Shown piece after piece: positions 17,788 through 26,584 of a stretch of DNA of 64,000 nt (position 1 is the first letter of the stretch; every line of letters begins with the position of its first letter). Position numbers and translations under genes: made by a program. The stretch comes from DAOUKH01 sp965219875 (GTDB lineage Bacteria; Chloroflexota; Dehalococcoidia; SHYB01). Location: NCBI GenBank assembly GCA_965219875.1, contig CBDCOW010000001.1, forward strand, positions 434,001-498,000, read 5' to 3'. The notes below the pieces were generated by a model. It had not been told where the DNA came from. It did not search any database and worked only from the letters and a program-made list of their open reading frames with translations.

Positions 17788-19155
17788 ATGAAGATGACTG
17801 GAAGCACAATTGCCGACCGGATCGCGGAGTACGCCGGGGGCGTTCTTTTCGAGGCGGTCCCGGAGGACGTGACGGCGCTGATGAAGCGACACCTCATCGA
17901 CGCCCTCGGCTGCGCCGCGGCGGCCCTGGACTCGGAGCCGGCGCGCATCTCCCGGTCGCTTGCCGCCGACGCCCGTCCCGTCGGGGACGGCGCGACCCTG
18001 TTGGGCTCCGGAGTTCGCGCCACTGCTGAAATGGCAACCTTCGCGAACGGCGTCGCGGTCCGCTACCTCGACTTCAACGACACCTACACCGGCAAGGAGT
18101 TGGGGCACCCCAGCGACATGTTCGCGCCGCTGCTCGCGGTGGGCGAGGCGGCCAACGCCGACGGCCGGCGCTTCATCGAGGCCGCGGTCGTCGCCTACGA
18201 GGTCTTCTGCCGTCTCGCCGACGCGGTGAACCTCCGCGAGCGGGGATACGACTACGTGATTTTCAAGGCGATAGCCACCGCCGCCGCGAGCGCGAAGCTG
18301 CTGGGGCTTTCCGCCGAGCAGACGCGGGAGGCCGTCAGCCTCGCAGCGGCGGCGAACGTCGCGCTGTTCCAGACCCGCCTAGGCGACGTGTCGATGTGGA
18401 AGGGGTGCGCCTCGGCGAATGCGTGCCGGAACGCTGTCGTCGCGACAAGATTGGCTGCCCTCGGCATGACGGGCCCAGCCCAGGTCTTCGAGGGAGAAGC
18501 CGGCTTCTTTCGCTCGGTAAGCGGCGCGACGTTCGACCTCGATCTCACCGCCGACAGCTATCGCTGCCGGGAGACGAGCCTCAAGCGCTTCCCACTCGGC
18601 TATCTCGGCCAGACTCCGTTGGAGGCGGCGTTGGAAGCTCGGAGCAAAGCCCCGCTGGAAGCCGGCATCGAATCAGTCCACATCGAGACCTGCCCCCCCG
18701 CTATCGAAATTATGGCCGGCGACGACCAGAAGTGGGACCCGAGAGACCGCGAGACGGCGGACCACAGCATCCCCTACGGCGTCGCCGTCGCGCTGACCTT
18801 CGGAGAGGTCGGCGTGGCGCATTTCGACGAGCCCACCCTGAGCCACCCACAGGTTCGCGAAACGCTCAAGAAGGTGCGGGTAACGGCTTCGGACGAGGCC
18901 GCAGCCCTCTGGCCGGAGGCGATGCTGTCGACGCTCACCCTGCGGACGAATGACGGCGCCGAGACGCAGACGAGGGTGACGTACAACAAAGGCCACTGGA
19001 AGAACCCGATGACCGACGCTGAAGTCGAGGAGAAGTTCTGGAGCCTGGCCGGGGACGTACTCCCCCGGGCGCGGGGCGAGGCCCTGCTCGACGGCATTCG
19101 GCGCCTCGAGTCCCTGGAGTCCCTGGGGCCGATAACCGACGCGATGCGCGTCTAG
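17788..19155 (+). CDS. MmgE/PrpD family protein (copy 1)
   Basis: 455 aa, the normal length. The family includes 2-methylcitrate dehydratase (PrpD) and cis-aconitate/itaconate decarboxylases, acting on tricarboxylic acids. GAGGAGG precedes the ATG. Family blocks: HLIDALGCAAAALDSEP, ANGVAVRYLDFNDTYTG, WKGCASANACRNAV and DPRDRETADHSIPYG in the C-terminal substrate lid. It stands alone between RidA (divergent) and a double CoA-transferase (convergent). Three distinct family members within 10 kb argue for varied substrates rather than a simple methylcitrate cycle. Confidence 0.88.
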   Translation: MKMTGSTIADRIAEYAGGVLFEAVPEDVTALMKRHLIDALGCAAAALDSEPARISRSLAADARPVGDGATLLGSGVRATAEMATFANGVAVRYLDFNDTYTGKELGHPSDMFAPLLAVGEAANADGRRFIEAAVVAYEVFCRLADAVNLRERGYDYVIFKAIATAAASAKLLGLSAEQTREAVSLAAAANVALFQTRLGDVSMWKGCASANACRNAVVATRLAALGMTGPAQVFEGEAGFFRSVSGATFDLDLTADSYRCRETSLKRFPLGYLGQTPLEAALEARSKAPLEAGIESVHIETCPPAIEIMAGDDQKWDPRDRETADHSIPYGVAVALTFGEVGVAHFDEPTLSHPQVRETLKKVRVTASDEAAALWPEAMLSTLTLRTNDGAETQTRVTYNKGHWKNPMTDAEVEEKFWSLAGDVLPRARGEALLDGIRRLESLESLGPITDAMRV

Positions 19156-19183
19156 CGGCTCGGCCCCGTCGCGCGCCGCCGGC

Positions 19184-21676
19184 TCAGATCACGTGCGGCG
19201 GATAGACGGAGGCGAGGTGCCCCGCTCGCTCCAGCGCCTCGATTCCCGGCGCCCCTAAACCCAGCAGTTCCCGGCACGCCCAGTCGTTGTGCTGACCCAG
19301 CACCGGGGCCACGGACCGTATCCGATTGGGCGTCTCTTCCATCCGCCAGACGATGCCCGGGTATTCGTGCTCGCCGCATTCGGGATGCTGAAGGGTCTCG
19401 AAGAAGCCGCGGGCGCGGAGGTGGGGGTCGTCGAAGGCCATCGCCTCGTCGTTGAGGACGCCGCAGGGCACGCCGTGCTGCTGAAGCGTCTCCATCACCC
19501 ACCCGGCCTCATGCCCTGAGGTCCAGTCGTCGATCAAGGCGTCGAGTTTCGCGCGATGCTCGTACCGCCCCGCCTTGGAGGCGAACGCGGGATCGTCCGC
19601 CCAGGCCGGCCGTCCCAACGCCTCAACGAACCCCGACCACTGGTCGCCGGAGCCAACCGCGATCGCTACCCATCGATGCTCCCCTTTGCACGGGTAGGTG
19701 TTGTGCGGGGCCATGCCGTACAGATCGTTCGCCTGGGCCTGGGCTACCCGGCCGTTCATCTGGTAGTCCAGGATTATGTCTCCAAAGAATGGAATGAGGC
19801 TCTCCGCTTGGGCCACCTCGACGACGCCGCCCTCACCGGTGCGGCGCCGCCGGTAGAGCGCCATCAGCACGGCGGCGGCGCTGGTGGCCGCCGCGACCGC
19901 GTCGCCGAAATAGACGTCGTCGCGCTCGGAGGGGTCCGTGTCGGGGTAACCGCGTACGTAGGTATGTGCCGCGGTCCCTTCCAGGTGAGCGCCCAGGGAG
20001 CGGTAGCCCGCGTAAGGCCCATCGAGACCGTAGGCGGGCATCCGCATCATGACGAGATCGGGCCGGATCTTTCTCAACTCGTCGTAGCCCAAGCGCAGCT
20101 TGTCGATGGTGGCAGGCACGTTGTTCTCGAAGACCACGTCGCTGATCGCCACCAATTCGCGAAAGACTCTGGCGCCTTCGGGTTCGTCGAGATTCAACGT
20201 CATACTGGACTTGTTCCGCCCGTGGGCGTTGAAGTGCGGCCACCGGTTCCACGGATGATCGCCGGGCTCCCAGCCGGGGTAGGCCACGAGCCAGTTCCGG
20301 TTGGCGTCGACGAGCTCTTGGGTTGGCCGGGCGCGATGCCCGCGGGTGATCGGCTGGAGCCGGCTGACCGGCTCGACGCGGATCACCTCCGCTCCCCAGT
20401 CGGCGAGCAGCGTCGTGGCGTTCGGCCCGGCCAGCACCACGGTGAGGTCGAGCACCCGGACGCCCTTCAGCGGCAGGCCTTCCGCCCCCGCGCGGGCCGG
20501 AGGCCGCGGCCGCGTTTCGAGCGCCGCCATCTCAGCCGCTACTTCCTCGGCGTGCTCGTCCAGCCGGGGCGCGGCGCGCCGCGGATGCCGGGGAACGCCC
20601 GGCGTGGAGAACGGCCTCCCCGGATATTCAAGGGCACCGGCGGCGGGATGCTCGATAGACTCCCAATAACGCCGCGCTCGGAAGTGGGGATCCTTCAGCA
20701 AGTCGGCCACGGAATAGACCGGGCCCGAAATGACCCGCGCGCTTTGAGCGGCCTGCCAGACCTCCACCATGCTGCGGTCCATGAGCCAGCCGATGAGTAT
20801 CCCCTCGAGCGCCTCCGTATTCTCGGGCCGCAGGACTTGCACCGGGTCTCCGAAGCGCGGGTCCTCCTTCAGCTCCGGCATCCCCATCATGTCGTAGATG
20901 TCCGCGATGCGCGAAGGCGCGACGTAGACGTTGACGTGGCCGTCCTTGCATGGCCGCACCGGCGACACCGAGACCTCGCCCTGGCGGTTGACGTGTCCCG
21001 TGTACTGATACCCAACGAGCATCGGCGTCCGCCGGTCCGGGCTCCCCGCCTGCGTCTGCATGATCGATATGTCCACGTGGTCGCCGCGGCCTCGAACCTC
21101 GCGGCCAAACAGGGCCGCGATCGTGGCGCCGGCTGCCTGGGCGCCGGCGAGGAGTTGGACCACGTTGCCCCCCAACTTGACGGGGCGGCGGCCGGGAGCG
21201 CCGCTACAGTGATAGGCCCCTCCCAGGGCATAGTCGACGATCTCCGACCCACGGAAGTCCCGGTATGGCCCCGTCTGACCGAAATCGGTGATCGAGGTCA
21301 TGACCAGTCCGGGGTTGTTCCGCTTCAGGACCTCATACGAGAGCCCCAGCGAGGGCAGAACCGAGGGGCGAAAGTTCTCGACCAGAACGTCGGCGGCGGC
21401 GGCAAGTCGCAGGACCAGGTCGCGGCCTTCCGCCGACTTCAAGTCGGCGGCGACGCTGCGCTTGTTCGTGTTGAGGTTGAGGAAGAGGGCGCTGCGTTCC
21501 GGGTCCGGCTCATCGTTCGGAAACGGTCCGGCCCGGCGGGCCAAGTCTCCACTCCCAGGCCTTTCGACCTTGACGACGTCGGCCCCGTAGTCCGCCAGGA
21601 GTTTAGTGCAGTACGGCCCCGCGACGTATTGGGTCAGGTCAACGACGCGAAGCCCGCTGAGGGCGGTTTCGATCAT
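19184..21676 (-). CDS. Double-domain CoA-transferase family III (CaiB/BaiF) protein
   Basis: 830 aa: two complete family III domains in tandem, about residues 1-400 and 425-830, where a single domain is about 400. These enzymes move CoA between carboxylic acids through an aspartyl-CoA intermediate. The first domain opens LSGLRVVDLTQYVAGPYCTK, the second LKGVRVLDLTVVLAGPNATT. At the catalytic-Asp position domain 1 reads KLGGNVVQLLAG (Gln instead of Asp), while domain 2 reads VYFGDAVAA (Asp kept). So domain 2 is likely the active site and domain 1 may be structural. The start is the ATG at 21676 where family similarity begins. Confidence 0.88.
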   Translation of the reverse strand: MIETALSGLRVVDLTQYVAGPYCTKLLADYGADVVKVERPGSGDLARRAGPFPNDEPDPERSALFLNLNTNKRSVAADLKSAEGRDLVLRLAAAADVLVENFRPSVLPSLGLSYEVLKRNNPGLVMTSITDFGQTGPYRDFRGSEIVDYALGGAYHCSGAPGRRPVKLGGNVVQLLAGAQAAGATIAALFGREVRGRGDHVDISIMQTQAGSPDRRTPMLVGYQYTGHVNRQGEVSVSPVRPCKDGHVNVYVAPSRIADIYDMMGMPELKEDPRFGDPVQVLRPENTEALEGILIGWLMDRSMVEVWQAAQSARVISGPVYSVADLLKDPHFRARRYWESIEHPAAGALEYPGRPFSTPGVPRHPRRAAPRLDEHAEEVAAEMAALETRPRPPARAGAEGLPLKGVRVLDLTVVLAGPNATTLLADWGAEVIRVEPVSRLQPITRGHRARPTQELVDANRNWLVAYPGWEPGDHPWNRWPHFNAHGRNKSSMTLNLDEPEGARVFRELVAISDVVFENNVPATIDKLRLGYDELRKIRPDLVMMRMPAYGLDGPYAGYRSLGAHLEGTAAHTYVRGYPDTDPSERDDVYFGDAVAAATSAAAVLMALYRRRRTGEGGVVEVAQAESLIPFFGDIILDYQMNGRVAQAQANDLYGMAPHNTYPCKGEHRWVAIAVGSGDQWSGFVEALGRPAWADDPAFASKAGRYEHRAKLDALIDDWTSGHEAGWVMETLQQHGVPCGVLNDEAMAFDDPHLRARGFFETLQHPECGEHEYPGIVWRMEETPNRIRSVAPVLGQHNDWACRELLGLGAPGIEALERAGHLASVYPPHVI

Positions 21677-21813
21677 GCCGGAAGTGTACCGGAAAGCATC
21701 GCAGGCCGATTGCGCCGAAGGGCCGCTCGCCCGAGGTTGCCCCGTGCCTAGCCGCGTCGTACATTGGAGCCTCCGCGCCGAGTCTCCCACGGGCGCTCCG
21801 AAAGGACACCACT

Positions 21814-23298
21814 ATGCTCAGTCCCGATTCCTCCGCCCGCTACGACGTCATCGTCGTCGGCGCGGGCAACGCGGCGCTGACCGCCGCCATCTCCGCGAGC
21901 CGGAGCGGCGCCAACGTCCTGGTAGTCGAGAAGGCCCCGCAGGCGGAGCGAGGCGGCAACAGCCGCTTTAGCGGCGGCCTCTTCCGGTTCGCCTACGAAG
22001 GCGTTTCCGACCTTCGCCGAGTGCTGCCCGGCGTCCCCGACGATGAATGGAAGGGCATCGAGGCCCCGCCCTACGACGGCGGCCTCTTCGAAGACGACAT
22101 CATGCGCGTCACCCTCGGCCAGGCCGACAAGGGCCTCACCAACACCCTGGTCGAAAAGTCCCTCCCCACCATCCTTTGGATGACCGAGCTTGGGATGCAG
22201 TGGCAGTGGTCTGTGCTCTGGCGTAACGAGGAGGAGGGCCGGCTCCGGTTCAGCCCCGGCGCCATCCTGGAAGCGAAGAACAAAGGCGTTGGACTGGTGG
22301 CACAGCTCTTCTCGATGGTGGACAAGGCCGGCATTCGAATCGCCTACGGCGCGAAGGTGACCGGACTCGTCCAGGACGGCTCGGGCGCCGTGACCGGGGT
22401 CAGAGTCAGGGCCGGCGGGAGCACCGAGGACGTGCCCGCGAAGGCCGTCATCCTCGCTTCCGGCGGCTTCGAGGCCAACACGGAGATGCGGGCCCGGTAC
22501 CTCGGCCCCGGCTGGGACCGCGTCAAGGTGCGCGGCTCCCGGTTCAATACCGGCGAAACGCTTCAGTTGGCCCTCGACATCGGCGCAAAGCCCTACGGAC
22601 ATTGGCAGGGCTGCCACTCGACCCCCATCGACGCCGGCGCTCCCGACGTGGGCGATCTGCGTCTCACCGACCGGACGAACCGCCTCTCCTATCCCTTCGG
22701 GATCATGGTGAACGCCCTCGGCGAGCGCTTCGTCGACGAGGGCGCGGAGATCGGAAGCTACACCTACGCCAAGTACGGACGGATCATCCTCACCCAGCCC
22801 GGCTCGGTCGCGTACCAGATCTTCGACGCGAAGACCGTCCACCTCCTCGAAGAACGCTATGAGACCGGGACCCCCGTCGTCGCCGACTCCATCGCCGAGG
22901 TCGCGCTAGGCATCGGCGTCCCGGAGCGGACGCTGACCGCCACCGTCCAGCGGTTCAACGATGGAGTGCGCCCCGGCGAGTTCAACCCCGCCGCGAAGGA
23001 CGGCCTGGCCACGGAAGGCGTCGACCCGCCGAAGTCGAATTGGGCGCTGCCCCTCGATACGCCGCCGTTCACCGTCTACCCGGTGACGGGCGGCATCACC
23101 TTCACCTTCGGCGGCCTGCAGATCAACGGTCAGGCGAGCGTGCTCGATACGGAGGACGTGCCGATTCCCGGGCTCTACGCCACGGGCGAGATCACCGGCG
23201 GCTTCTTCTACGAGAACTACCCCGGAGGCACCGGCCTCATGCGGGGGGCCGTCTACGGCCGCATCGCCGGCGCCGAAGCCGCCCGGCTGGCCGGGTAG
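21814..23298 (+). CDS. FAD-dependent dehydrogenase (TcuA/fumarate reductase flavoprotein family)
   Basis: 494 aa. The N-terminal dinucleotide-binding motif is YDVIVVGAGNAALTAAISA; GGNSRFSGG and VILASGGFEANTEM are family blocks; the C-terminus has PGLYATGEITGGFFYENYPGG. This is the pattern of tricarballylate dehydrogenase (TcuA), which oxidises tricarballylate to cis-aconitate, though keto-steroid dehydrogenases share the fold. No TcuB electron partner is adjacent. The stop is 9 bp before an MmgE/PrpD gene on the same strand: oxidising a tricarboxylic acid and then hydrating or decarboxylating the product would be a coherent pair. Confidence 0.85.
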   Translation: MLSPDSSARYDVIVVGAGNAALTAAISASRSGANVLVVEKAPQAERGGNSRFSGGLFRFAYEGVSDLRRVLPGVPDDEWKGIEAPPYDGGLFEDDIMRVTLGQADKGLTNTLVEKSLPTILWMTELGMQWQWSVLWRNEEEGRLRFSPGAILEAKNKGVGLVAQLFSMVDKAGIRIAYGAKVTGLVQDGSGAVTGVRVRAGGSTEDVPAKAVILASGGFEANTEMRARYLGPGWDRVKVRGSRFNTGETLQLALDIGAKPYGHWQGCHSTPIDAGAPDVGDLRLTDRTNRLSYPFGIMVNALGERFVDEGAEIGSYTYAKYGRIILTQPGSVAYQIFDAKTVHLLEERYETGTPVVADSIAEVALGIGVPERTLTATVQRFNDGVRPGEFNPAAKDGLATEGVDPPKSNWALPLDTPPFTVYPVTGGITFTFGGLQINGQASVLDTEDVPIPGLYATGEITGGFFYENYPGGTGLMRGAVYGRIAGAEAARLAG

Positions 23299-23307
23299 GA
23301 CGGACCG

Positions 23308-24666
23308 ATGGCGCGGACCGCCGCCCAAGAGCTGGCCGCGTTCGTCGTCGGGACCGGTTTCGCCGACCTGCCCACGCCCGTGGCCGACGCGGCGAAGGTC
23401 TACCTCCTCGACAACTTCGCGGCAGGCTTCGCCGGCGCGCGCCAGCCGTGGACGCTGATGGCGGGGGAGATGGCGCGGGAGCAGAGCAACGACGGCCCTT
23501 GCTCGGTCTTCGGCGCGTCCTGGCGGAGCTCGCCCTCCTACGCGGCCCTGGTCAACGGCATCGCCGTCGGCGGCTTCGAGTGCGACCATGCCCACGTCCC
23601 GGCCTCGGCGCATCCGGCGGGAGCGGTCTTTCCCGCCGTCCTCGCCCTCGGCGAGCGGCTGGGGCTCGACGGCGCGTCCTTCGCCGCCGCGATGGTCCTC
23701 GGCTACGAAGTCCTTTGCCGGGTGGGGCTCGCCGCCACGCGCGCCGTCGAGGACGGAAGAGGGTTCCACGGGCCGGGGACGAACGCCGCGTTCGGCGCCG
23801 CCGCAGGAGCGGGAAAGGCGCTCGGCCTCGACGCCGCCCGCTTGACGCATGCCCTCGGCATCGCCGGCTCTCACGGCAGCGGCCTGCTTGAGTTCGCCCC
23901 GGAGGGCGCCATGACCAAACGCCTCCACGTGGGCCGGGGCGGGCAGTTGGGACTCGAAAGCGCCCTGCTCGCGTCGCGGGGATTCACCGGGCCGTCCACC
24001 GTGCTCGAAGGGGAGCACGGCTTTCTCAACGTCTACTCGCCCGCGTCGCGGCCCGAGCTTCTCACCAAGGGTCTCGGCGACGACTACGCAATGCTCGGCG
24101 TCACCGTCAAGGCCTATCCCTGTCACGTCTCATCGCACGCCGTGATAGAAGGCGTGAGCCGCCTGCGGCGAGAGCAGCCCTTCGACGCCGGGGATATCGA
24201 AGCCGTCCGGGTCACCGGCAACGCCTGGATGATGGAGCCGCGCTTCCTCCAACAGCGTCCCGAAACGCTCATGGGCGCGCAGTACAGCCTGCCCTTCACC
24301 CTGAGCGTCGCGCTGACGCGCGGTCTCGACGACCCGCGGTCGATGTCGGACGAGGCCCTGGCCGACCCCCAAGTGCGCGCGCTGGCCGAACGCATCGAGC
24401 TCGGCGAGGACGCATCGAGGTTCAGCAGGACCAGCGGCCCGTCGGCTGAGCTGTCGATCACCGTAAACGGCGAGACTCGCACCATCGTCGTATCGGACTG
24501 GAAGGGCGCGCCCAGCAACCCCTCCACCCTCGACGACGCGGCGGAGAAGCTGCGCCGCTACGCGGGGGGCGTCCCGCGGGAGCGGGTGGAAGAGATCATC
24601 GAGCGCGTCGCCGCGATCGAGCGTGAGCCGGATGTCACGGCGCTGGCGCGGCTCATCACCGGCTGA
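23308..24666 (+). CDS. MmgE/PrpD family protein (copy 2)
   Basis: 452 aa, full length, 9 bp downstream of the TcuA-like gene and surely co-transcribed. It has YLLDNFAAGFAGARQPW, ALVNGIAVGGFECDHAHVP (the active-site Asp/His block) and KRLHVGRGGQLGLESALLA; the usual KAYPCHVSSHAVIEG segment is intact. It differs strongly from copies 1 and 3, so these are old paralogues with different substrates. Predicted role is a dehydratase, decarboxylase or isomerase on a tricarboxylic-acid-like compound. Confidence 0.87.
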   Translation: MARTAAQELAAFVVGTGFADLPTPVADAAKVYLLDNFAAGFAGARQPWTLMAGEMAREQSNDGPCSVFGASWRSSPSYAALVNGIAVGGFECDHAHVPASAHPAGAVFPAVLALGERLGLDGASFAAAMVLGYEVLCRVGLAATRAVEDGRGFHGPGTNAAFGAAAGAGKALGLDAARLTHALGIAGSHGSGLLEFAPEGAMTKRLHVGRGGQLGLESALLASRGFTGPSTVLEGEHGFLNVYSPASRPELLTKGLGDDYAMLGVTVKAYPCHVSSHAVIEGVSRLRREQPFDAGDIEAVRVTGNAWMMEPRFLQQRPETLMGAQYSLPFTLSVALTRGLDDPRSMSDEALADPQVRALAERIELGEDASRFSRTSGPSAELSITVNGETRTIVVSDWKGAPSNPSTLDDAAEKLRRYAGGVPRERVEEIIERVAAIEREPDVTALARLITG

Positions 24667-24675
24667 CCGAATCCA

Positions 24676-24746
24676 GCCCCTCCCGTAGGGGCGACCCTTG
24701 TGGTCGCCCGTCCCCTCCCCTGTAGGGGCGCGTCGCGACGCGCCCG
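24676..24746. repeat. Interspersed palindromic repeat (GTAGGGGCG type)
   Basis: Two GTAGGGGCG boxes, each with an inverted repeat: GCGACC-CTTGT-GGTCGC, and the perfect 20-base palindrome GGGCGCGTCGCGACGCGCCC (24726-24745). It follows the MmgE/PrpD stop directly and could serve as its terminator. Repeats of this type are common between genes in Chloroflexota and other environmental genomes. Confidence 0.7.
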
Positions 24747-25323
24747 CTCCCCGACCCCCGCGACATCCGCCCCTTCCCCATGCCCGCTCCCCTGCCCTAC
24801 CATGTCCCCATGCGAACCAGCCCGTTTGGCGCCCGGCCAAGACGCACACCACTTCCTCTGGAAGCCTTCAAACCAAAAGGCCGCGGGCGCGCGCAAGAGT
24901 TCCTTCGGGAGACTCCGGCGCGTAGGCGCAACGAGCGCCGCTAGTCGACGCTTCGAGCGGGGCGACGCTGACCTCAGCGGGTGCCTCGAAGAACTCCGCA
25001 TGGCCGGTTTCCTAGGGACCAGCGAGGCCATGCCGGAGTTATGAAGGTGAGTTGGAGAAGCGGCCCGGTGCGGTAACCTCCGCCGGGCCCGCGTCCGCCG
25101 CGCCGGCGCTGCGTCGGCGCGGCGGATGCTCCCCTACTCAACTTTTTTAAGGGGTTACGCCCTGGTCCCCCTATGCCCTCCGCGGGCCGCACGGCCCAAG
25201 TGCCCACCCTTGCGGCACGCTTCGACGGCCCGCGCGATCTCTCTCCCGCCCCTCCAATCCCCGTCACAACCGACTCTAACGATCATCCAAGCGAAAAGCG
25301 GAGTCCACCCTCGCGGCCGGCGG
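24747..25323. other. 577-bp gap without a supportable gene; several strong hairpins
   Basis: I see no credible coding sequence. Three hairpins follow each other: 24993-25005 with 25026-25039 (13-bp stem, one bulge, ACTCCGCATGGCC arm), 25062-25068 with 25083-25089 (GGCCCGG arm), and 25095-25105 with 25115-25125 (perfect 11-bp CCGCCGCGCCG arm). They end in a TTTTTT run at 25143-25148. This could be a structured noncoding RNA read on the plus strand, or just clustered GC-rich repeats. No known RNA family was recognised. Confidence 0.4.
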
Positions 25324-26373
25324 TTAGGCGGAAGCGCCGAGCTTGGGGATGACCTCGGTGGTGAGCCTGCGGACGAGGGTGCTGCGGTACTCGGCGGCCC
25401 CGGTGATGTAGAACATCCAGTGATTCATGCCCCCCGCCGCAAGCTCCTGGAGCCGCGCCACGATGTCGTCGGGGGTGCCGAACAGCTTCGGCGACCTCTC
25501 GACGAGCCAATCGTAGATGCCGAGCTTCTTCGCCCGCTCCGCCAGCACCTTGTGCCGGTCCGGAGTCTTGTACACGGCGGCGATGCTGTGCTTGTCGGAG
25601 TTCAACTCCGCGAGTGCGCTCCGGTACTCCTCCGGGATTCCCTTCCCTTCCATCGTCGTCATCGTGAGCCAGCCCATGGGCCAGCCGAGGCTCCGGCTCA
25701 TCGCCTCCTCGACGGACTCACCGAAGACGATGTAGCCGTTCCACCAGATGTCTACCTCGCTGGGGTCGCGCCCCACCTCGGCGCAGCCCTCCGCGATGAT
25801 GCCCCGCACGTAGCGCACGTCCTCGTCGGAGAACCCCATGGTGACGATGACGCCGTCGGCGGTCTGCGCCGCCATCTTCAGCACCTTCGGCCCCGAGCAA
25901 GCGACGTAGACCGGGACGTGCTCCGCGGGCGCCCAGGCGTCCCATTGCTGGCGGAAGCTCTTCCCATCCCAGGAGACCTCCTCGCCGGCCAACAGGCCCT
26001 TCACCGCCAGGATGTACCGGCGCAGGCGCTCCACGGCGGCGGGCTTGAGCCCGACGCCCCAGATCGAGCTATCGCCGGTTGCGATCCCCAGCGCGATACG
26101 CCCCGGGGCGATGGTGCTCAGCGTCGCCATGCCGCAGGCCGTCACCGAGGGATGCCGCGTAATCGGGTTCGTCACACAGGGCATGATCCGCATACGGGAC
26201 GTTCTGAGCGCGCACAGCGTGAGCAGGCTGTACAACTCCGGGCTGCGGACCGCGGAATCGGGGATGCCGAACAGGTTGACGCCGCCGTCGTCGCAGGCTT
26301 TCCACAGCTCGACCGTCTTCTCTATCGGCCCGTCCTGGCCGCCGTTGATGCAGAATTCGATACCGTTGCTCAT
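25324..26373 (-). CDS. LLM class flavin-dependent oxidoreductase
   Basis: 349 aa luciferase-like TIM barrel. It starts NGIEFCINGGQDGPIEKTV; SRMRIMPCVTNPITRHPSV, ATLSTIAPGRIALGIATGD and VPVYVACSGPKVLKMAAQ are close to the F420-dependent mer/adf-type subgroup (5,10-methylene-H4MPT reductase-like) rather than to the tandem trio at 4151-7267. AGGAG precedes the ATG. It stands alone between a noncoding gap and a divergent MmgE/PrpD gene. Cofactor F420 is suggested by subgroup only. Confidence 0.83.
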   Translation of the reverse strand: MSNGIEFCINGGQDGPIEKTVELWKACDDGGVNLFGIPDSAVRSPELYSLLTLCALRTSRMRIMPCVTNPITRHPSVTACGMATLSTIAPGRIALGIATGDSSIWGVGLKPAAVERLRRYILAVKGLLAGEEVSWDGKSFRQQWDAWAPAEHVPVYVACSGPKVLKMAAQTADGVIVTMGFSDEDVRYVRGIIAEGCAEVGRDPSEVDIWWNGYIVFGESVEEAMSRSLGWPMGWLTMTTMEGKGIPEEYRSALAELNSDKHSIAAVYKTPDRHKVLAERAKKLGIYDWLVERSPKLFGTPDDIVARLQELAAGGMNHWMFYITGAAEYRSTLVRRLTTEVIPKLGASA

Positions 26374-26584
26374 TGATGGGATCTCCTATGCGGAGCGCGA
26401 GTCGCCCCCACCGCCGCATGGGAAGCGTCGGCCGGAGTCGGGCGCTTGGGGATACTAGGGCCGAGTCGAGAGGGGGGTCAAGGCGGCGCCGCGCCGCGTG
26501 GTCATGGACGGCGACCGTCTTGTTAGAATGGGGGGCGATCGTCGTGGATCCGCCGATCTCCGCGCGCCGCTCAGGAGGACTCCA

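Noticed and set aside
19556..21751. Very long open frame (731 codons) on the plus strand opposite the CoA-transferase
   Set aside because: High-GC antisense shadow of the real gene; no family motifs and no ribosome-binding site.
24558..25031. 157-aa minus-strand frame in the gap after the MmgE/PrpD gene
   Set aside because: Overlaps the real MmgE/PrpD 3' end and repeats; composition is Arg/Ser/Pro-rich with no motifs.
24840..25150. T-box or other known riboswitch
   Set aside because: Hairpins are present, but no T-box consensus or known aptamer core was found, and no suitable downstream gene follows on the plus strand.
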